Below, one piece after another: positions 1 to 11,018 of a DNA stretch of 60,000 nt. Position 1 is the stretch's first letter. Each line of letters starts with the position of its first letter. The notes under the pieces were generated by a model. The model had not been told where the DNA came from. It was given only the letters and a program-made list of their open reading frames with translations, and ran no database searches. The stretch lies in NCBI RefSeq assembly GCF_910592395.1, contig NC_088322.1, positions 12,521,431 to 12,581,430 of the forward strand. Direction: 5' to 3'. The DNA is from Lineus longissimus (Eukaryota; Nemertea; Pilidiophora; Heteronemertea; Lineidae). Both the position numbers and the translations under genes were made by a program.

Positions 1-810
1 TGGATCATAGTCAGCATCAACATGAAACCACACAACTACAAACTTAGCAATATTATTGCCAAAAGTAGAAGTATCGACAAAATAAGCAAGTTGCAACAGA
101 CATATTGTCAACACTTTATGGAAATTCTGACCAGAGAACAGTCCGGTACGAAAGCACCAAACATCATCCGGGGATGTTTTTGTACAGTCTTTTTTGGAAC
201 ATTTTGATTTATAAGTCCGAATTCACACGTCTGCCAAAGTTAATTCATAATCAGTTTAAAATGTCCCCCGAACCCTCCTCTCAAATTTTGAACATTCATG
301 GTCAGAATTCCACAAAAAGACAGAGGCCACCAAAGCTAGCATATAGAGCGACTGATTTATATAATTATTTAGTAAACCTCAGAAAAAGGTACATTTGCGC
401 TTAAAAATTGTAATTGGATTTGTTACAACTATTTTACTTCTAACCCTTCTAGTAGTATGCATGGCATTAATGCTTTACTTAATATGTTAGAATACATCTA
501 ATTGCCATAACTGAACATTCAATAAATTTCAACAAAAATTTTTTTTTGAAGAAAACTTCATTTAGAAACCAGTAATCTTTAAAACATTTCAGTATTCAAT
601 TGAATGTCTGAAGTAGGAATTGAATATTCAGCTGGGCAGTACAGGTAAAAAGCGCATTGGCGAAATCTCAATATTATTTTCTATATTACTTTTTATAGTT
701 TGAATATTGGGTTTACCTCGCATATCAAATGCTGTAAAAAAGCAACAGAAAAAAACGTAAACCAAAAATCAACAAAACACAAAAGTAGCACTGAATCTAC
801 AAGAACCTGA
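1..810. other. Gene-free tract, no recognisable feature
   Basis: AT-rich non-coding sequence. The small open frames here are short and use non-ATG or weak starts. I see no repeat, splice pattern or RNA gene. Confidence 0.6.
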
Positions 811-814
811 AGAT

Positions 815-1046
815 AGGTCAAGGCTTTTAAGATATGACCTTTAACTAAAAGGTCAGGTTGAAGAAAGGGGCAGGCCATTTGAAAAGGCTGAAGAGCCAGA
901 TGGGCATCCTATAAAGTGAAGGGCCGTCCTGGGCTGCATCAGACTAAGTTAACACTCAAACGTAGCATTGAGTACACGCCATCTGATTCAGCCCTGACCT
1001 TTTCATGACCTTTGAAACCTTGCACTAGATGTCAAGGTCGCAGAGA
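815..1046. promoter_or_regulatory. Cluster of nuclear-receptor half-sites, including DR5 and an everted pair
   Basis: Five perfect AGGTCA/TGACCT half-sites lie within about 200 bases: 815-820, 835-840, 850-855, 995-1000 and 1006-1011. A weaker AAGGTCG follows near 1040. The pair at 995-1011 is a direct repeat with a 5-base spacer; on the minus strand it reads AGGTCA-TGAAA-AGGTCA, the DR5 layout bound by RAR/RXR heterodimers. The pair at 835-855 is everted, with 8-base perfect arms TGACCTTT and AAAGGTCA. Marine-invertebrate genomes contain diverged 'aaggtcaagg' repeats, so this could be repeat-derived. Receptor use is inference. Confidence 0.4.
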
Positions 1047-2110
1047 TGCAGTTGTCAAGGCATGCGTTTAAAGTTTGCATGCAGATTTCGAAATTAGGGT
1101 TGGGGAAAAGGCACCTTACCGCATCGGACAGAAGAGGACTATTTTCAAGAATATTTACCTGTAAATAGAGAAAGAAAGGAAAACATTAGAAACAATACAA
1201 GATTTAATCAAGTTACTTTTTTATAAAGATCCAGGGTGACACCTTTTGATACGACCATAGGGTTTCATTTTGTGGCAATTGCTTACAACAGTTCTGGGTG
1301 AACAATACATTGCTATCACCCCCCACACAAACAATGGAGGGATCTGAAAAGTTCAAAGTGTTGCCTATTATGGAAGAAACCAATGTGGAAAGAGGGGACA
1401 ATTACTACGACATATTGATTGGAAATTCAAAACATTGAAATAAACAACGCAATAAAAGTTCAAGGCTGCTATATGAATACTGTAGGAGCATTTTGATCGA
1501 CTACAGGGCCTACGCTTGTAGCGCAAATAGAAGATTCTTTTATCAGTGAAGCTATTATCAATAAGGGCTGGCATAGGTATTGAACACAACATGCCAAATG
1601 GCAAAATGCACCCACATTTCGATACAAGTAATAAGACAAGTTCATGATGTGAGATTTTGTAGGAAAAGCTTGGCAAATTGTCAACTGGCATTTGAACAGG
1701 AGACAAATTGATTTTGGAAACTTACCGATTTGCTCACTTACAATGATGGCCTACAAACTGTTTGAGCATAATATTTATAATAGAACTAAAGAACTATCAA
1801 ATAATTGTGTAGATTGATTTCATAATTTGATATTGGTAAAGCAATGCACAATAACTTGGTAGTCGTTTTCTAAGGTTGTATATTTTCAGGGTGCATTCAA
1901 ATAAGGCAGCTAAGCCTATTATGCCCAATGGTTGAGATGGATGTAAAACATCCCAAGTTTTAACCTTGACAACTTGGTAATACATATAGCTGTCGGATCT
2001 GAATCTTTACAAAGTGATGAAAGAAACTTTTTTAGTTTTTACAAAATCTGATATTCGAGATTCACAATCAGCAATATGATCATGGGCGGTGAACAGTGCC
2101 TCTCTAAAGG
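1047..2110. other. Gene-free tract, no recognisable feature
   Basis: AT-rich. Minus-strand open frames of up to 112 codons (1368-1706) overlap each other in different frames, show no domain and fall within chance length. Confidence 0.55.
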
Positions 2111-2117
2111 GTTCAAA

Positions 2118-2129
2118 AGGTCAAGGTCA
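2118..2129 (+). promoter_or_regulatory. DR0 nuclear-receptor site
   Basis: Two AGGTCA half-sites abut with no spacer. This also makes TCAAGGTCA at 2121-2129, the NR5A (FTZ-F1/SF-1) monomer site. DR0 is the preferred element of NR6A (GCNF). The same arrangement recurs at 44255-44266. Confidence 0.35.
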
Positions 2130-2134
2130 CAACC

Positions 2135-4250
2135 ATCTTTTCCATTTTCATTAACGTTCTTTTGCACAACAAAAACACCTCGAGGTAAGGCTAGCTCGTA
2201 CAACTTTATTGGAGATTGTGGGATTAGAAAGAATATTGTTTTATCGAGATCCTGAGGGGTGGGTGTTTTTCAAATGTCACGATGTTCATTGTTGTACATA
2301 ACGAGATGTTTTTCTAATACTGCACTGGCTAGAAGTAATATATCTTGCTGAGCGCAAAGGTACTATCTACTCTCATATCTTCAAAATAACATCATGGTGA
2401 AATCGACTCGTTTTTCATGATTTTCCGGTAATTATATGGTTTCCACTTTTCATTTCCAGGCAATTTCCAGGGCATTTTCTCACATTTTTCTCCAGAGGAC
2501 AATTTTACACAACATAAATGAATGAAGCTTATCTTATAAGTCAAGAAACAAATAATGAATGGAAATCGAAACTTCTTGATAGCAAAGGGTGAATCCAAAA
2601 CAGTTACCAGAAGACTGCTAATTTGATAGCATAGCTCCTGCCTATAGTCCCTTTAAGTGACTCACATCCACCTATCAGAATGAGAGTCTCAGTTGGTGTT
2701 TCACGGTTGCAAGCTCTGTTATCATGCGTGAGACAATGAAGTTTGAAAATCTAATCTCATTCTAGATCCAGGCCAAAGTTGACCTTTTACTTCAAAGAAT
2801 TTTTCCTTTTAAGATTTTTTTTTTCATTACTGCACTGATATCGGACCAGACTTGGGCCTTTATGCATTTTAGTCATAAAACACATGTTTCTGTGTGGTAC
2901 AATATACATGAATGTATACAAATATCTGCTATCCTTGGGTGGAATCAATGTTCGGCACGTTACATCTGTCCCAGAATTTTCTCCTCTTTGATGGTGCCTG
3001 TTCTTTGTTAGGTATAGTCATAACAACTCCATTTCTCCGACCCTAGAACTACTGTTCTCAAAGTCTCGTGTAGTCACAACATCACAACCACTGCAGGGAA
3101 AACCAGGCACAGTGCAAAATACGTAGTAAACGACACTACATGGTATCCAAGTGTTTTAAGTTTGTTTTTTGTTGTTTTTTTTTAAAAACTTAACCTGCCG
3201 AAAGACTTATCATTGAGAGCAAGGTTTGGCCGATCGCCATTCGTGTGATGAAGCAAGGTTCAGCAAGAAGTCAATCTGGTCATCTGAACACCACCAGCGG
3301 ATTTTCTCCCTTGATAACTGAATCGAAACCACCTGTCCGATAGTGTACAAATTAACCCGAGAACATCTTTACCAAGTTTCTGATATTCTTCCCGATAAGC
3401 TTGGTTTTGTTGTCAGGGATTGAATGCACTCCCTGAACCGAATGCAGAACATCTTTTCAGCTCTACGACAACCATTCTAAAAGGCCTTGCTCACACAGGA
3501 TATCAATGTTTGCAAAGGAAAATATGTTAAAACTCACTTTGTTCATAGTGCAACACGGAAGGACCAACGGTTCACTATGAACCCTTTAAGAACCAATATT
3601 CCCAACCAAGAACAGTACTGATCCCCAAATGTGTAAAATCTGAATTTCATCACTTATGTGATCCAATTCAAAAACTGAAAACGATTTAACAATCAAAAAG
3701 AGGTAATCTCTCAATGTAAGACAAAATACATCTGACACAACAAATTCTGAAATGCTCACTACAATAACTTTTGCAGTGCACCAGCAACCAAGTTCCTAAA
3801 ACGCCCTAAAAATAGAACTTTTCATTGCTGGCACGACTCCATTCATAAAGTTACAGAATCGTCAGCAACAGGTGACAGTCACAGCAACGCGAACGTTGTA
3901 GAGTACGATGACTCATTCCCCATTCATAAAATGACCGGCAGATTCTGTCAAAGATGAAAAAGTGAGAACGTGAAACAAACCTTGTTCAATCTCCGTCGCA
4001 AACGCTCCATATATCACAAATAATCCCCAAAACAGAACTCGGCTAACAAAATAATCCAAACAGCTCCGTAACAACATATCTCAACAACCAAACAACAAAT
4101 CCTGAAGTTACACTATCACAGTCCACCGCATGATGATCGAACATCGTCTGCGAGAAATATCACCGTGACGACCAAATCATCGAATCCACGATCTCACAGA
4201 ATCATCCAACGTTTGTTGTAAATCCAGCTTCCACTTGATGCACTGTGCTG
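2135..4250. other. Gene-free tract
   Basis: Low-complexity poly-T runs occur near 2815-2824 and 3154-3183. An A/C-rich stretch lies at about 3540-4110. No coding or RNA feature is supported. Confidence 0.55.
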
Positions 4251-4254
4251 CAAC

Positions 4255-4322
4255 AGTTGCACTCATTTGCATAAACCTCATTTGCATAATGCTAATGAGG
4301 CTCATTAACATATTTATGAGTG
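4255..4322. promoter_or_regulatory. POU-octamer / homeodomain site cluster (candidate enhancer)
   Basis: Within about 60 bases there are two POU octamers (ATTTGCATAA at 4265-4274, ATTTGCATAA at 4280-4289), then GCTAATGAGG, CTCATTAACA and ATTTATGAG. Those later words carry TAATGAG, CATTAA and a Cdx/Hox-like TTTATG core. The density of POU and homeodomain words is typical of conserved developmental enhancers, and octamers also occur in histone and snRNA promoters. No histone or snRNA gene is visible nearby. Function is inferred from motifs only. Confidence 0.4.
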
Positions 4323-4471
4323 TGGGCGTTGGTTACGTACGCTTTCTGCGAGATCTTACTCGCGGATCTGCGCTTACGTTGTGGGTGTCGAAATCAATAT
4401 TGCGACGAGTCATGTGACCACTTGTTGCTACCGATAGAATGAACCTGTTGCTTAGCGATGATCTGATGGAC

Positions 4472-4490
4472 TGTTGTTGTTGTTGTTGTT
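4472..4490. repeat. (TGT)n microsatellite
   Basis: A 19-base TGT run. It creates a glutamine run in a spurious minus-strand frame. Confidence 0.95.
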
Positions 4491-4892
4491 TCAGGTTTGT
4501 GTTACGCTTTAAATTCACACCAGATGAGGAGAAAACGTAATATTCCTCAGTTCTGTGTCTTTGTAATAAGATAATCACAAAGATAGGAAAAACAAAGCAG
4601 TCTACTTCACGTTTCTCTGAAGTACGATATGCAGAGTGGCCCAAAGAAACTAAGCAACTTTGTATCTCTAACGAATATTAGGTTTTTTACCACATACTGT
4701 AAAACGACAACAGTTTTTGTTCACAGGAAGAACCTAGGCTTAAAGGTGAGCCGTAACATACAACATGTAACTATCTCATGATATTCTCACTTCTTGAGAA
4801 AAAAATCTTCAAAGTTAGTGTCGCAAAATCAACTAAATCCTTTCAATGATGCTGCACCTATCAACATGTTATAGGTTATAGCCAGCGAATTA

Positions 4893-5025
4893 GAAATTCC
4901 ATCGGCGTTCGTCTCGAAAGGAGTGGCCGTCAAGACTTCATTCGATGCTCTTAACGCCTCATTTGGTTTAATTCATTGCCGGCAGTGTTAACGATGCAGA
5001 CTAATTAAAGGGTGATGTGATTTCT
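4893..5025. promoter_or_regulatory. CpG- and TAAT-rich patch (candidate conserved non-coding element)
   Basis: This stretch has more CpG than its surroundings, with GGTTTAATTC, GTTAACG and ACTAATTAAAG motifs. Candidate enhancer by composition only. Confidence 0.2.
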
Positions 5026-5084
5026 CAATGTTCGGTACTTAACATTTCTTTTGCTACCCGAGTTGAACGAGAAGTACTAGTCGT

Positions 5085-5093
5085 GGGGGGGGG
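5085..5093 (+). repeat. Poly-G tract (G9)
   Basis: Nine consecutive G, the shortest of six G/C homopolymers in the window. Confidence 0.95.
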
Positions 5094-5099
5094 CTACCA

Positions 5100-5905
5100 G
5101 TTTGTGTAAAATTTTATATGGACTTTGAGATTTTGAGAAACGTATAGTATTCACTCAGAAAAAGTATTAGTAAGATCATTGAGGCAGGTAGTAATCAGAA
5201 ATTGGTAATTGAAAGGTTTATAGGTTTTCATTTTCCTAACTTTCGGGTGATCTTCTGAACTCGCCAAGATATCTTCAAAGAGCACGTCGTCTGAGACAAA
5301 AAGTGCACCAAAAGAGACAAACCCATCTTCACCTCATCAAAAATTCAATTGAATTCCGCCCGAGCCAGGTTCAAGTAATTTAATTTTCAAACAAAAGACC
5401 GAAAGGTATGGTTAAAATTCACCAGAGGAGCTGAATGGGAGCATAGAGCAGAGTCAATTCATCTTCTAGCAGATTGTCAGAATGGCTCAATCCCCCTGGA
5501 CCATTTAATCCACGGAACCCTGAGAAACAAAATGGGCACTTAGCCCCCTAGGTCAATTTATCACGTCATAACGCGAGGACTTGATGAGCATTCATTGCCA
5601 TTCGGGCGGGATTTCTCATCGTTGTTTAGGGATGGGCTTGATCTGCTTGCTGGTGATATTCTGTGGGCTGGGGAACCACAGGGTAAGACAATGACCGAAT
5701 TTATCAAATGTCTGAAATGTGTCAGAACCTAGACTTCGCGATAATCTAGATAACCCCAAAGTACTTGGCAATCTATTGTTAGAATTTCTCGTCCAAGTTT
5801 GCTAAAAATACACAATGCACTAAATATTGTTCTATTAAAAGACAAAATATACAAGGCTGATATTGAGGCAATATCGAATCGTACTTTTTACTATAGGGAG
5901 AGTAG
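5100..5905. other. Gene-free tract
   Basis: No coding evidence. Bases 5555-5640 are CpG-richer, with ATCACGTCATAACG and ATTCATTGCCATTC words. Confidence 0.5.
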
Positions 5906-5919
5906 CACTCCGAGATTTG

Positions 5920-5933
5920 GTTGCCATAACAAC
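5920..5933 (+). promoter_or_regulatory. RFX X-box-like site
   Basis: GTTGCCATAACAAC matches the X-box form GTNRCC-N2-RGYAAC with one mismatch in the right half. X-boxes bind RFX factors that drive ciliary genes. No ciliary gene is visible here, so this may be chance. Confidence 0.2.
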
Positions 5934-6334
5934 TAGACTTACTCCACCCAATGGTAGTATTTCTACGCACTACTATCATTCAATTTAATGATTACTCACA
6001 TCGAGAGTATAAAGCTGCTTTATTATTGCAATTCTTGAAAATTTCTAAAAAATGCAAAATTTAAACGATTTTTATTTTACCAGATTTTGTAATTTCCTTC
6101 AGATTTCCAAATTTTTTTTGGTGATTTATGAAGCCATATCTCAACAGAAGGTCTTTTCAGTGCAATACTAATACCAGCCAATTAATAACCTCCGTACATT
6201 TGACATTATCTAGTATTTTTCATTAAATAAAGGGTAACATCATTCAACCATAATCTTTTATTTCATTATCGGAAAAATTCAAATGATTACAAGGCTAAAT
6301 GCCTTATAGTCAGATGTGTACTGTACCGAGTTTA

Positions 6335-6349
6335 CCCCCCCCCCCCCCC
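6335..6349 (+). repeat. Poly-C tract (C15)
   Basis: Fifteen consecutive C; poly-G on the minus strand. Confidence 0.95.
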
Positions 6350-7405
6350 TGATTTCTGCCTGAAGCAACTCCGATATTGTAATTTTGTTAACCGGTAAGA
6401 AGAGAAGGAAACTTGATGCGAGGAGTGATGCAAAAGTGTAATAAAGTATAATTACTCTCTAAAGTTAGGGACAATAAAGTTAAAGAACTACTTTGCCAGA
6501 TAGTGTGTGGCGGCTTGTAAACTGCACATACATGTACCTGCACCTACTTTCACCATCAAACTTGTAAACATAACACCTCAATTCTAAGTCGAAGCATGCA
6601 ACGAAGAAAAAAACCATCCATCGACCACACCCACCCTTGATTACCATGAGAGACAGAAACCTGTGAATGATGCAAAAATAATTGCATCCGAAATGCTTCT
6701 TTCCTCTGAAGTACCATCTTCAGGCCATTCAAAAAGACAATGTGACTAATGTGGTAGGAGACTTCAAGTCGGAATGGGAACTCATCCTTTGAAAGCGACA
6801 AAAAGAAACAAACATAGCGCTATTTATTGTCTTCGGTCCTAAGGAGAATCAGAACTATATTTAGATCTAAATGTTAGACAACAGTTCTTCCTCTTCTTCT
6901 TCAAAGTTCACATGGATTTGGAGTGATTTCAATTCGACTGGCATTACAATACAAATCGGTCATAAATGTGCACATATTTTCATTCAAGTTAGGCCGAAAC
7001 GGACAAAATAATATCATTTGTCTTCACGTTGTCAAGATCGTCATCGGATGTTTCGATTAGCTCTTCAGTCTTTGGAGGAGAGATTATCTAATTGTCGTCA
7101 ATCATTGTTGGGAGTAGTATGGGTTCTTTTATTCTTGGCTTTGTCATCTCTTAATTAACGAGAAAACAATTAGCGATGCAACAGTGCGTGTAACAAGGTG
7201 CAAGAGGACCCAGACTGACAGATAGAAGCAGTGCTATATTGTTTTATTTGTGATTTATCTGCATTTTACTTTGACAGACTGGTAAGGGGATGGGGATGCT
7301 GATAAATTTTGTGGTGGGAGCCTTCCTCTTATTGCACAAAATGAACACCAAAGAAACTGGAATCAATGGATTCCTGGTTTTGTTCAGTTATAGATCAGAC
7401 TAACT
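6350..7405. other. Gene-free tract
   Basis: No exon is supported. Bases 7020-7175 are richer in CpG and homeodomain/Sox-like words (CGATTAG, TCATTGTTGG, TTAATTAACG, CAATTAGCG) and may be regulatory. Confidence 0.45.
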
Positions 7406-7413
7406 ATAAACTC

Positions 7414-7507
7414 AATATGGCCGCCATGGTGGTGGCCATCTTGTTTGAGTGGTGATTAATTGATGAGCACCAACATATCCAATATGGCTGCTGTGGTGGC
7501 CACATTG
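7414..7507. promoter_or_regulatory. Cluster of YY1-like motifs in a diverged duplication
   Basis: AATATGGCCGCC, its neighbour GGTGGCCATCTTG (a textbook YY1 word on the opposite strand), AATATGGCTGCT and GTGGCCACATTGG fall within 95 bases. The two halves look like diverged copies of one 30-base unit. YY1 sites of this form usually sit at transcription or translation starts. No long frame begins here. Confidence 0.35.
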
Positions 7508-8278
7508 GAAAATACAACTGTTGTTCCCGAATATTTTTCCACAAAACCACAATATTGAATTGCGTGGACCGGTTATTGATCGAGGGTTTGATGAGAAACA
7601 CTCCAGGAGAGAGACTAATCCAATATTTGGGGTCAGGTTTTCGTGGTGGGTAGTTGTTTCTGTCGAGGTTAACCTGGTACGCGAATACAAACCTTTGAAA
7701 GGCATATTGTGATAATTGTTAGCTGCTGGCAAAATTGTCGAAAGTGTTTTTTCAAGCGATTGTTGTAAAACATACTTTTGATACTTGACATTTTTGAGTT
7801 GATTTTTTTTACAAATCAGGCCTCCTTAAAATTTGCATCTAGAGGAGTATTTGTTTTCGTTGTTATTTCCAGTTTTAATATATTTACCAAGAAGGGGAAA
7901 ATATAAATATTTACACCTCTTAGTGTACAATTGTTCATTTCTTATATTTCATGTCCAAATTCATGTCGGAATTCTCCTCCTGAGCAAGAAAACATGTATT
8001 CTCTACGACCCCACCCTAAATAATGAGGGTCCATTACTCGCGTAAATCTCCACTCATCGATCCGTCCCTCTATTGATTGATTGGCAAGTATAGGTAATCT
8101 TTGAATATTCTAGTTTGCTGAGAGTATATCGAGTGGGTAGCGAGCGGGGACTGTACCAAGGTATTGATGTACACTGCTTACAATCGCTACTTCCTTTTAT
8201 AAACAATGTCTTGTTACTAAAAACAGATGAACACTTGGCTCATCAACAGCATTATCTTCCAGGCTTTATTGAAAGGTG
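7508..8278. other. Gene-free tract, no recognisable feature
   Basis: AT-rich sequence with only short overlapping frames on both strands. Confidence 0.55.
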
Positions 8279-8304
8279 TAGCTTTATGGATTAGCTTTAT
8301 GGAT
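8279..8304 (+). repeat. 13-bp perfect tandem duplication
   Basis: TAGCTTTATGGAT is present twice with no gap, indicating a recent slippage or fill-in duplication. Confidence 0.9.
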
Positions 8305-8670
8305 GCTGATTAACCCCCTAGGTGCTGGTGTCGCATCAGTTGCAGAAAAGGTTGTTTTACACATCAGACTCTACAAACCATAAAACTCAAGTAAACTTCC
8401 CATACTCCACAAACAGCATTTACCAATGCTAAATAACAGATGTTCAGATCTGCAACTACCAACTTAACTGCACACAGCATCAATACACACCACACTCAAC
8501 AAACACTAGTACTCGAACTTGGGACAACCTTCCCACGGATAACAACATTTTTATCAGACAAACCATAAATCACGTCGGCCCGTATCCGAGGAGGGAATTA
8601 CTAAACTCTTTAATGAATGATTTAATTAACCGGGGAACTCACTCGTAGAGCCTCTTAATGAGCCAGCATT

Positions 8671-8910
8671 ATGTGCCGGGTTCAATTTTTCCCTAGTGGA
8701 TATTATGAGGTGATTCGCATTCACAGCCACGGCTTTGAGATGCCCGTTTATGGGTTTCAAAGCTCTGGAAGAATTTTTGCATTTGAAACGGATTTTGGTG
8801 GTTGCACATTTGACGGATGGACTCTAGGTTGCATTTTAAACCGCTTTTGGGGTGTGTTCAGTGAGCCCATCCAGTGTGGCTCACTCATAGAGGGTGCGTA
8901 CAACCCTTGA
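8671..8910 (+). CDS. Weak candidate exon, unknown product
   Basis: An ATG-initiated 79-codon frame, rich in aromatic residues, Gly and Cys (for example GYYEVIRIHSHGFEMPVYGF), ending at a TGA. I recognise no family. Its length is well within chance, no splice donor, acceptor or promoter motif is obvious, and it has no partner exon nearby. Listed only because its composition is soluble-protein-like. Confidence 0.1.
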   Translation: MCRVQFFPSGYYEVIRIHSHGFEMPVYGFQSSGRIFAFETDFGGCTFDGWTLGCILNRFWGVFSEPIQCGSLIEGAYNP

Positions 8911-9432
8911 AAAAGTTAAAGTTAGGATTCTTCAAGATTTGTTCCAACTAATACACGCACAAAGTGCTTTGGCATCCTTGGGTATTCCTTGAGAATCGCC
9001 TGCTTTTCACTGCATCATCTCTTCAACGGAGACTTCCAGCAACAAACCGCATTGAGAAGTTGAAAAGCCCTGAATACAATGCATACCTAATTGACACAAA
9101 ATGCCAATTAAGAGGCGTTGCATAATGAACACAGAAGCTGCGCACTATCGGTAAAATTGAACTTTGACATTTCAATTCCGATTCATATCAGACAGTAAAT
9201 TGATTTAAGCCTGTATTTTCCTTTTTCAAGACGGATGAATATCGGATCGGAATAATAGTTAACACAAACTGTTCACCTTGTTCTCCAGGGAAACAAAGTC
9301 TAGCCTCATTGAGAAACAAGTCTGTGTTGTGATATTTGTTTTAATCGTCATGGCAATAGAAGTTTAACATAAATTTGTTGGGAATCATTTCGATGCACTT
9401 TAGTGGAGAAAAAAACTTTGACTTTAAACACC

Positions 9433-9597
9433 TTGTGCTCCTGATAGATCTTAAACAGCACACAACAAATCTTATGCACCTGATAGACATTGTGCACCCG
9501 ACATATCATATGCACCTGAGTGATCTTAGGCACCCAACAGAGCTTATGCACCTGATAGACATAATGCTGCCGACAGACCAAAGCACCTGATTGATCT
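9433..9597 (+). repeat. 18-bp minisatellite with a 36-bp higher-order period
   Basis: About seven to nine imperfect units of 18 bases alternate between two types, TTATGCACCTGATAGACA and TTGTGCACCCGACATATC. Because 18 is a multiple of three, frames stay open on both strands, which explains the repetitive peptides on each. Each A-type unit carries an E-box CACCTG (9477-9482, 9513-9518, 9549-9554, 9584-9589), giving near-exact 36-base spacing. Confidence 0.85.
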
Positions 9598-9639
9598 TGT
9601 ATCGGAAATGCAAGGACACTGACAAGTTTTGTACTAGAC

Positions 9640-9850
9640 CTTGCTATACGGTAGCATTGATCAGTGACGCTAAGTTATTGAATATTTCGATACTGCAACT
9701 TATAAGTTGTCTGCGATTTCGGCAAATGACTTATTACGTTATGATTACATAACGAACAAATTTGCAGCGGTAATTAGGACATACTTAACGAGAAAGAATT
9801 GATTCGTTTCCTGTTAATTATCGGTGTGTTATTTCTTTTCACATCCCCAT
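9640..9850. promoter_or_regulatory. Palindrome-bearing homeodomain-site-rich patch (candidate regulatory element)
   Basis: It contains a perfect 14-base palindrome, CAACTTATAAGTTG (9696-9709). It also has a perfect 7-base-arm inverted repeat, CGTTATG-ATTA-CATAACG (9737-9754), and homeodomain words GGTAATTAGG and GTTAATTATC. CpG is higher than in the flanks. Regulatory function is inference. Confidence 0.3.
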
Positions 9851-10600
9851 GGATTTTCAGAACAACATGGGAATCCACTTGGGAATACATAATATCATTA
9901 CTTTACTGATTGAACACAGTGTGTTCCAAAATTCTTGAAATCTACACACGCAATTTCAAATCCATATAACTCCTTCTCTAAACCTGTTACCTAAAAAGTC
10001 ACAACTTTTTCACCTCAATGACTAGAAGACATCAACCTTTTCATTGATGAAGCTTCTTTATTAATCAAAACTGACATTCAGATTCATTCTAGTTGAAATT
10101 TAACAAATTGATATTCTGCACAACTGCATCTTTTAGGATCTGACATTTCTTGCGCATCGCCATTTTGTTGACTGAAGTTGATCAATAATTTCACTTTTCA
10201 GCCTATGCATCAATGTATTGTATCACCAACCAAGTGGAGATGAAATTATTCCCTAAAAATTCCATATTTCTTACAGGTGTGGCTCGATTCTTATTTTATC
10301 AAATTTGACCTAACTGTGAACCAATGATGTCACACAACCACAGGACGAGGACAAGTGACATTACATTCACTTACTTTGAATAAAATTAAAACATCCGCAC
10401 TAACCATAGACAGTAATTTAATGACCCCACCTAGAATTTGGAGACATTCAGAGCAAAAAAAAAATTTTTAGATAATGTCGAAAACTCCCACAGGGCTGGA
10501 AGAAATTATTTTCAACCTAACCATTGCCTTCGAGTATCACCACTGTAGCAAATTAGTTCAACAACTTTTGACAAGATAAAACCCCCGGGTGAAATTTTTC
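9851..10600. other. Gene-free tract; one YY1-type start
   Basis: Mostly featureless. On the minus strand CAAAATGGCGATG at 10155-10167 is a YY1-like start whose frame (MAMRKKCQILKDAVVQNINL...) closes after 24 codons. It could be a short first exon but has no clear donor. Confidence 0.4.
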
Positions 10601-10611
10601 AAGATCTGCGT

Positions 10612-11018
10612 TTTGCCCGAGGTTACAATTGTGATTCAGTGATTAAATTATTAGAGCAGAAGTAAGTTTCGTCATGAAGGATCAGTTCGACCTTGAGCTG
10701 TCAAATGTTGAAGGTCAAGTTGGCTTTTGTCTTCAGCTAAAATTTGCCTTCTTCAAGTTTATTTTTTGATTTCTCGTTTGAATTTCTCATTCCAGGTAGA
10801 TTTATCAGAATGCAAACATCATTGCTAATTCCAAATGTTGATCAACGAAGTTCAAGTTTTCAAACAAAAGAAATTTGCAGAAGACAGGTTGCATGAAGCA
10901 GATTTGCTCGAGGTGACAATTGTGATTCCATGATTAGATTTATGACAGCTTGAAGGAGGGTAGGGCAACCTTGGGTTGTCAAATCAATAGAGTTCAAGTT
11001 CAGATCCCTTTTTGAAAT
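10612..11018 (+). repeat. Diverged direct duplication, offset 291 bp
   Basis: Copy 1 (about 10612-10735) and copy 2 (about 10900-11018) share the core GAGGTKACAATTGTGATTC. They continue through GTGATTAAATTAT versus ATGATTAGATTTAT, then a shared 'ACCTTG.G.TGTCAAAT' block. Small indels separate the copies. This is either an old segmental duplication or two copies of an unrecognised short repeat. Confidence 0.7.

Noticed and set aside
4333-4644. Minus-strand frame with a poly-glutamine run
   Set aside because: The glutamines come from a (TGT)n microsatellite; the rest shows no coding signature.
8911-8928. AAAGTTAAAGTTAGG as the reversed tail of a second SINE copy
   Set aside because: Only the short tail-like repeat matches; adjoining bases do not match the 12.6-kb SINE body.
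9348-9590. Repetitive peptides on both strands
   Set aside because: Produced by the 18-bp minisatellite, which is open in both directions.
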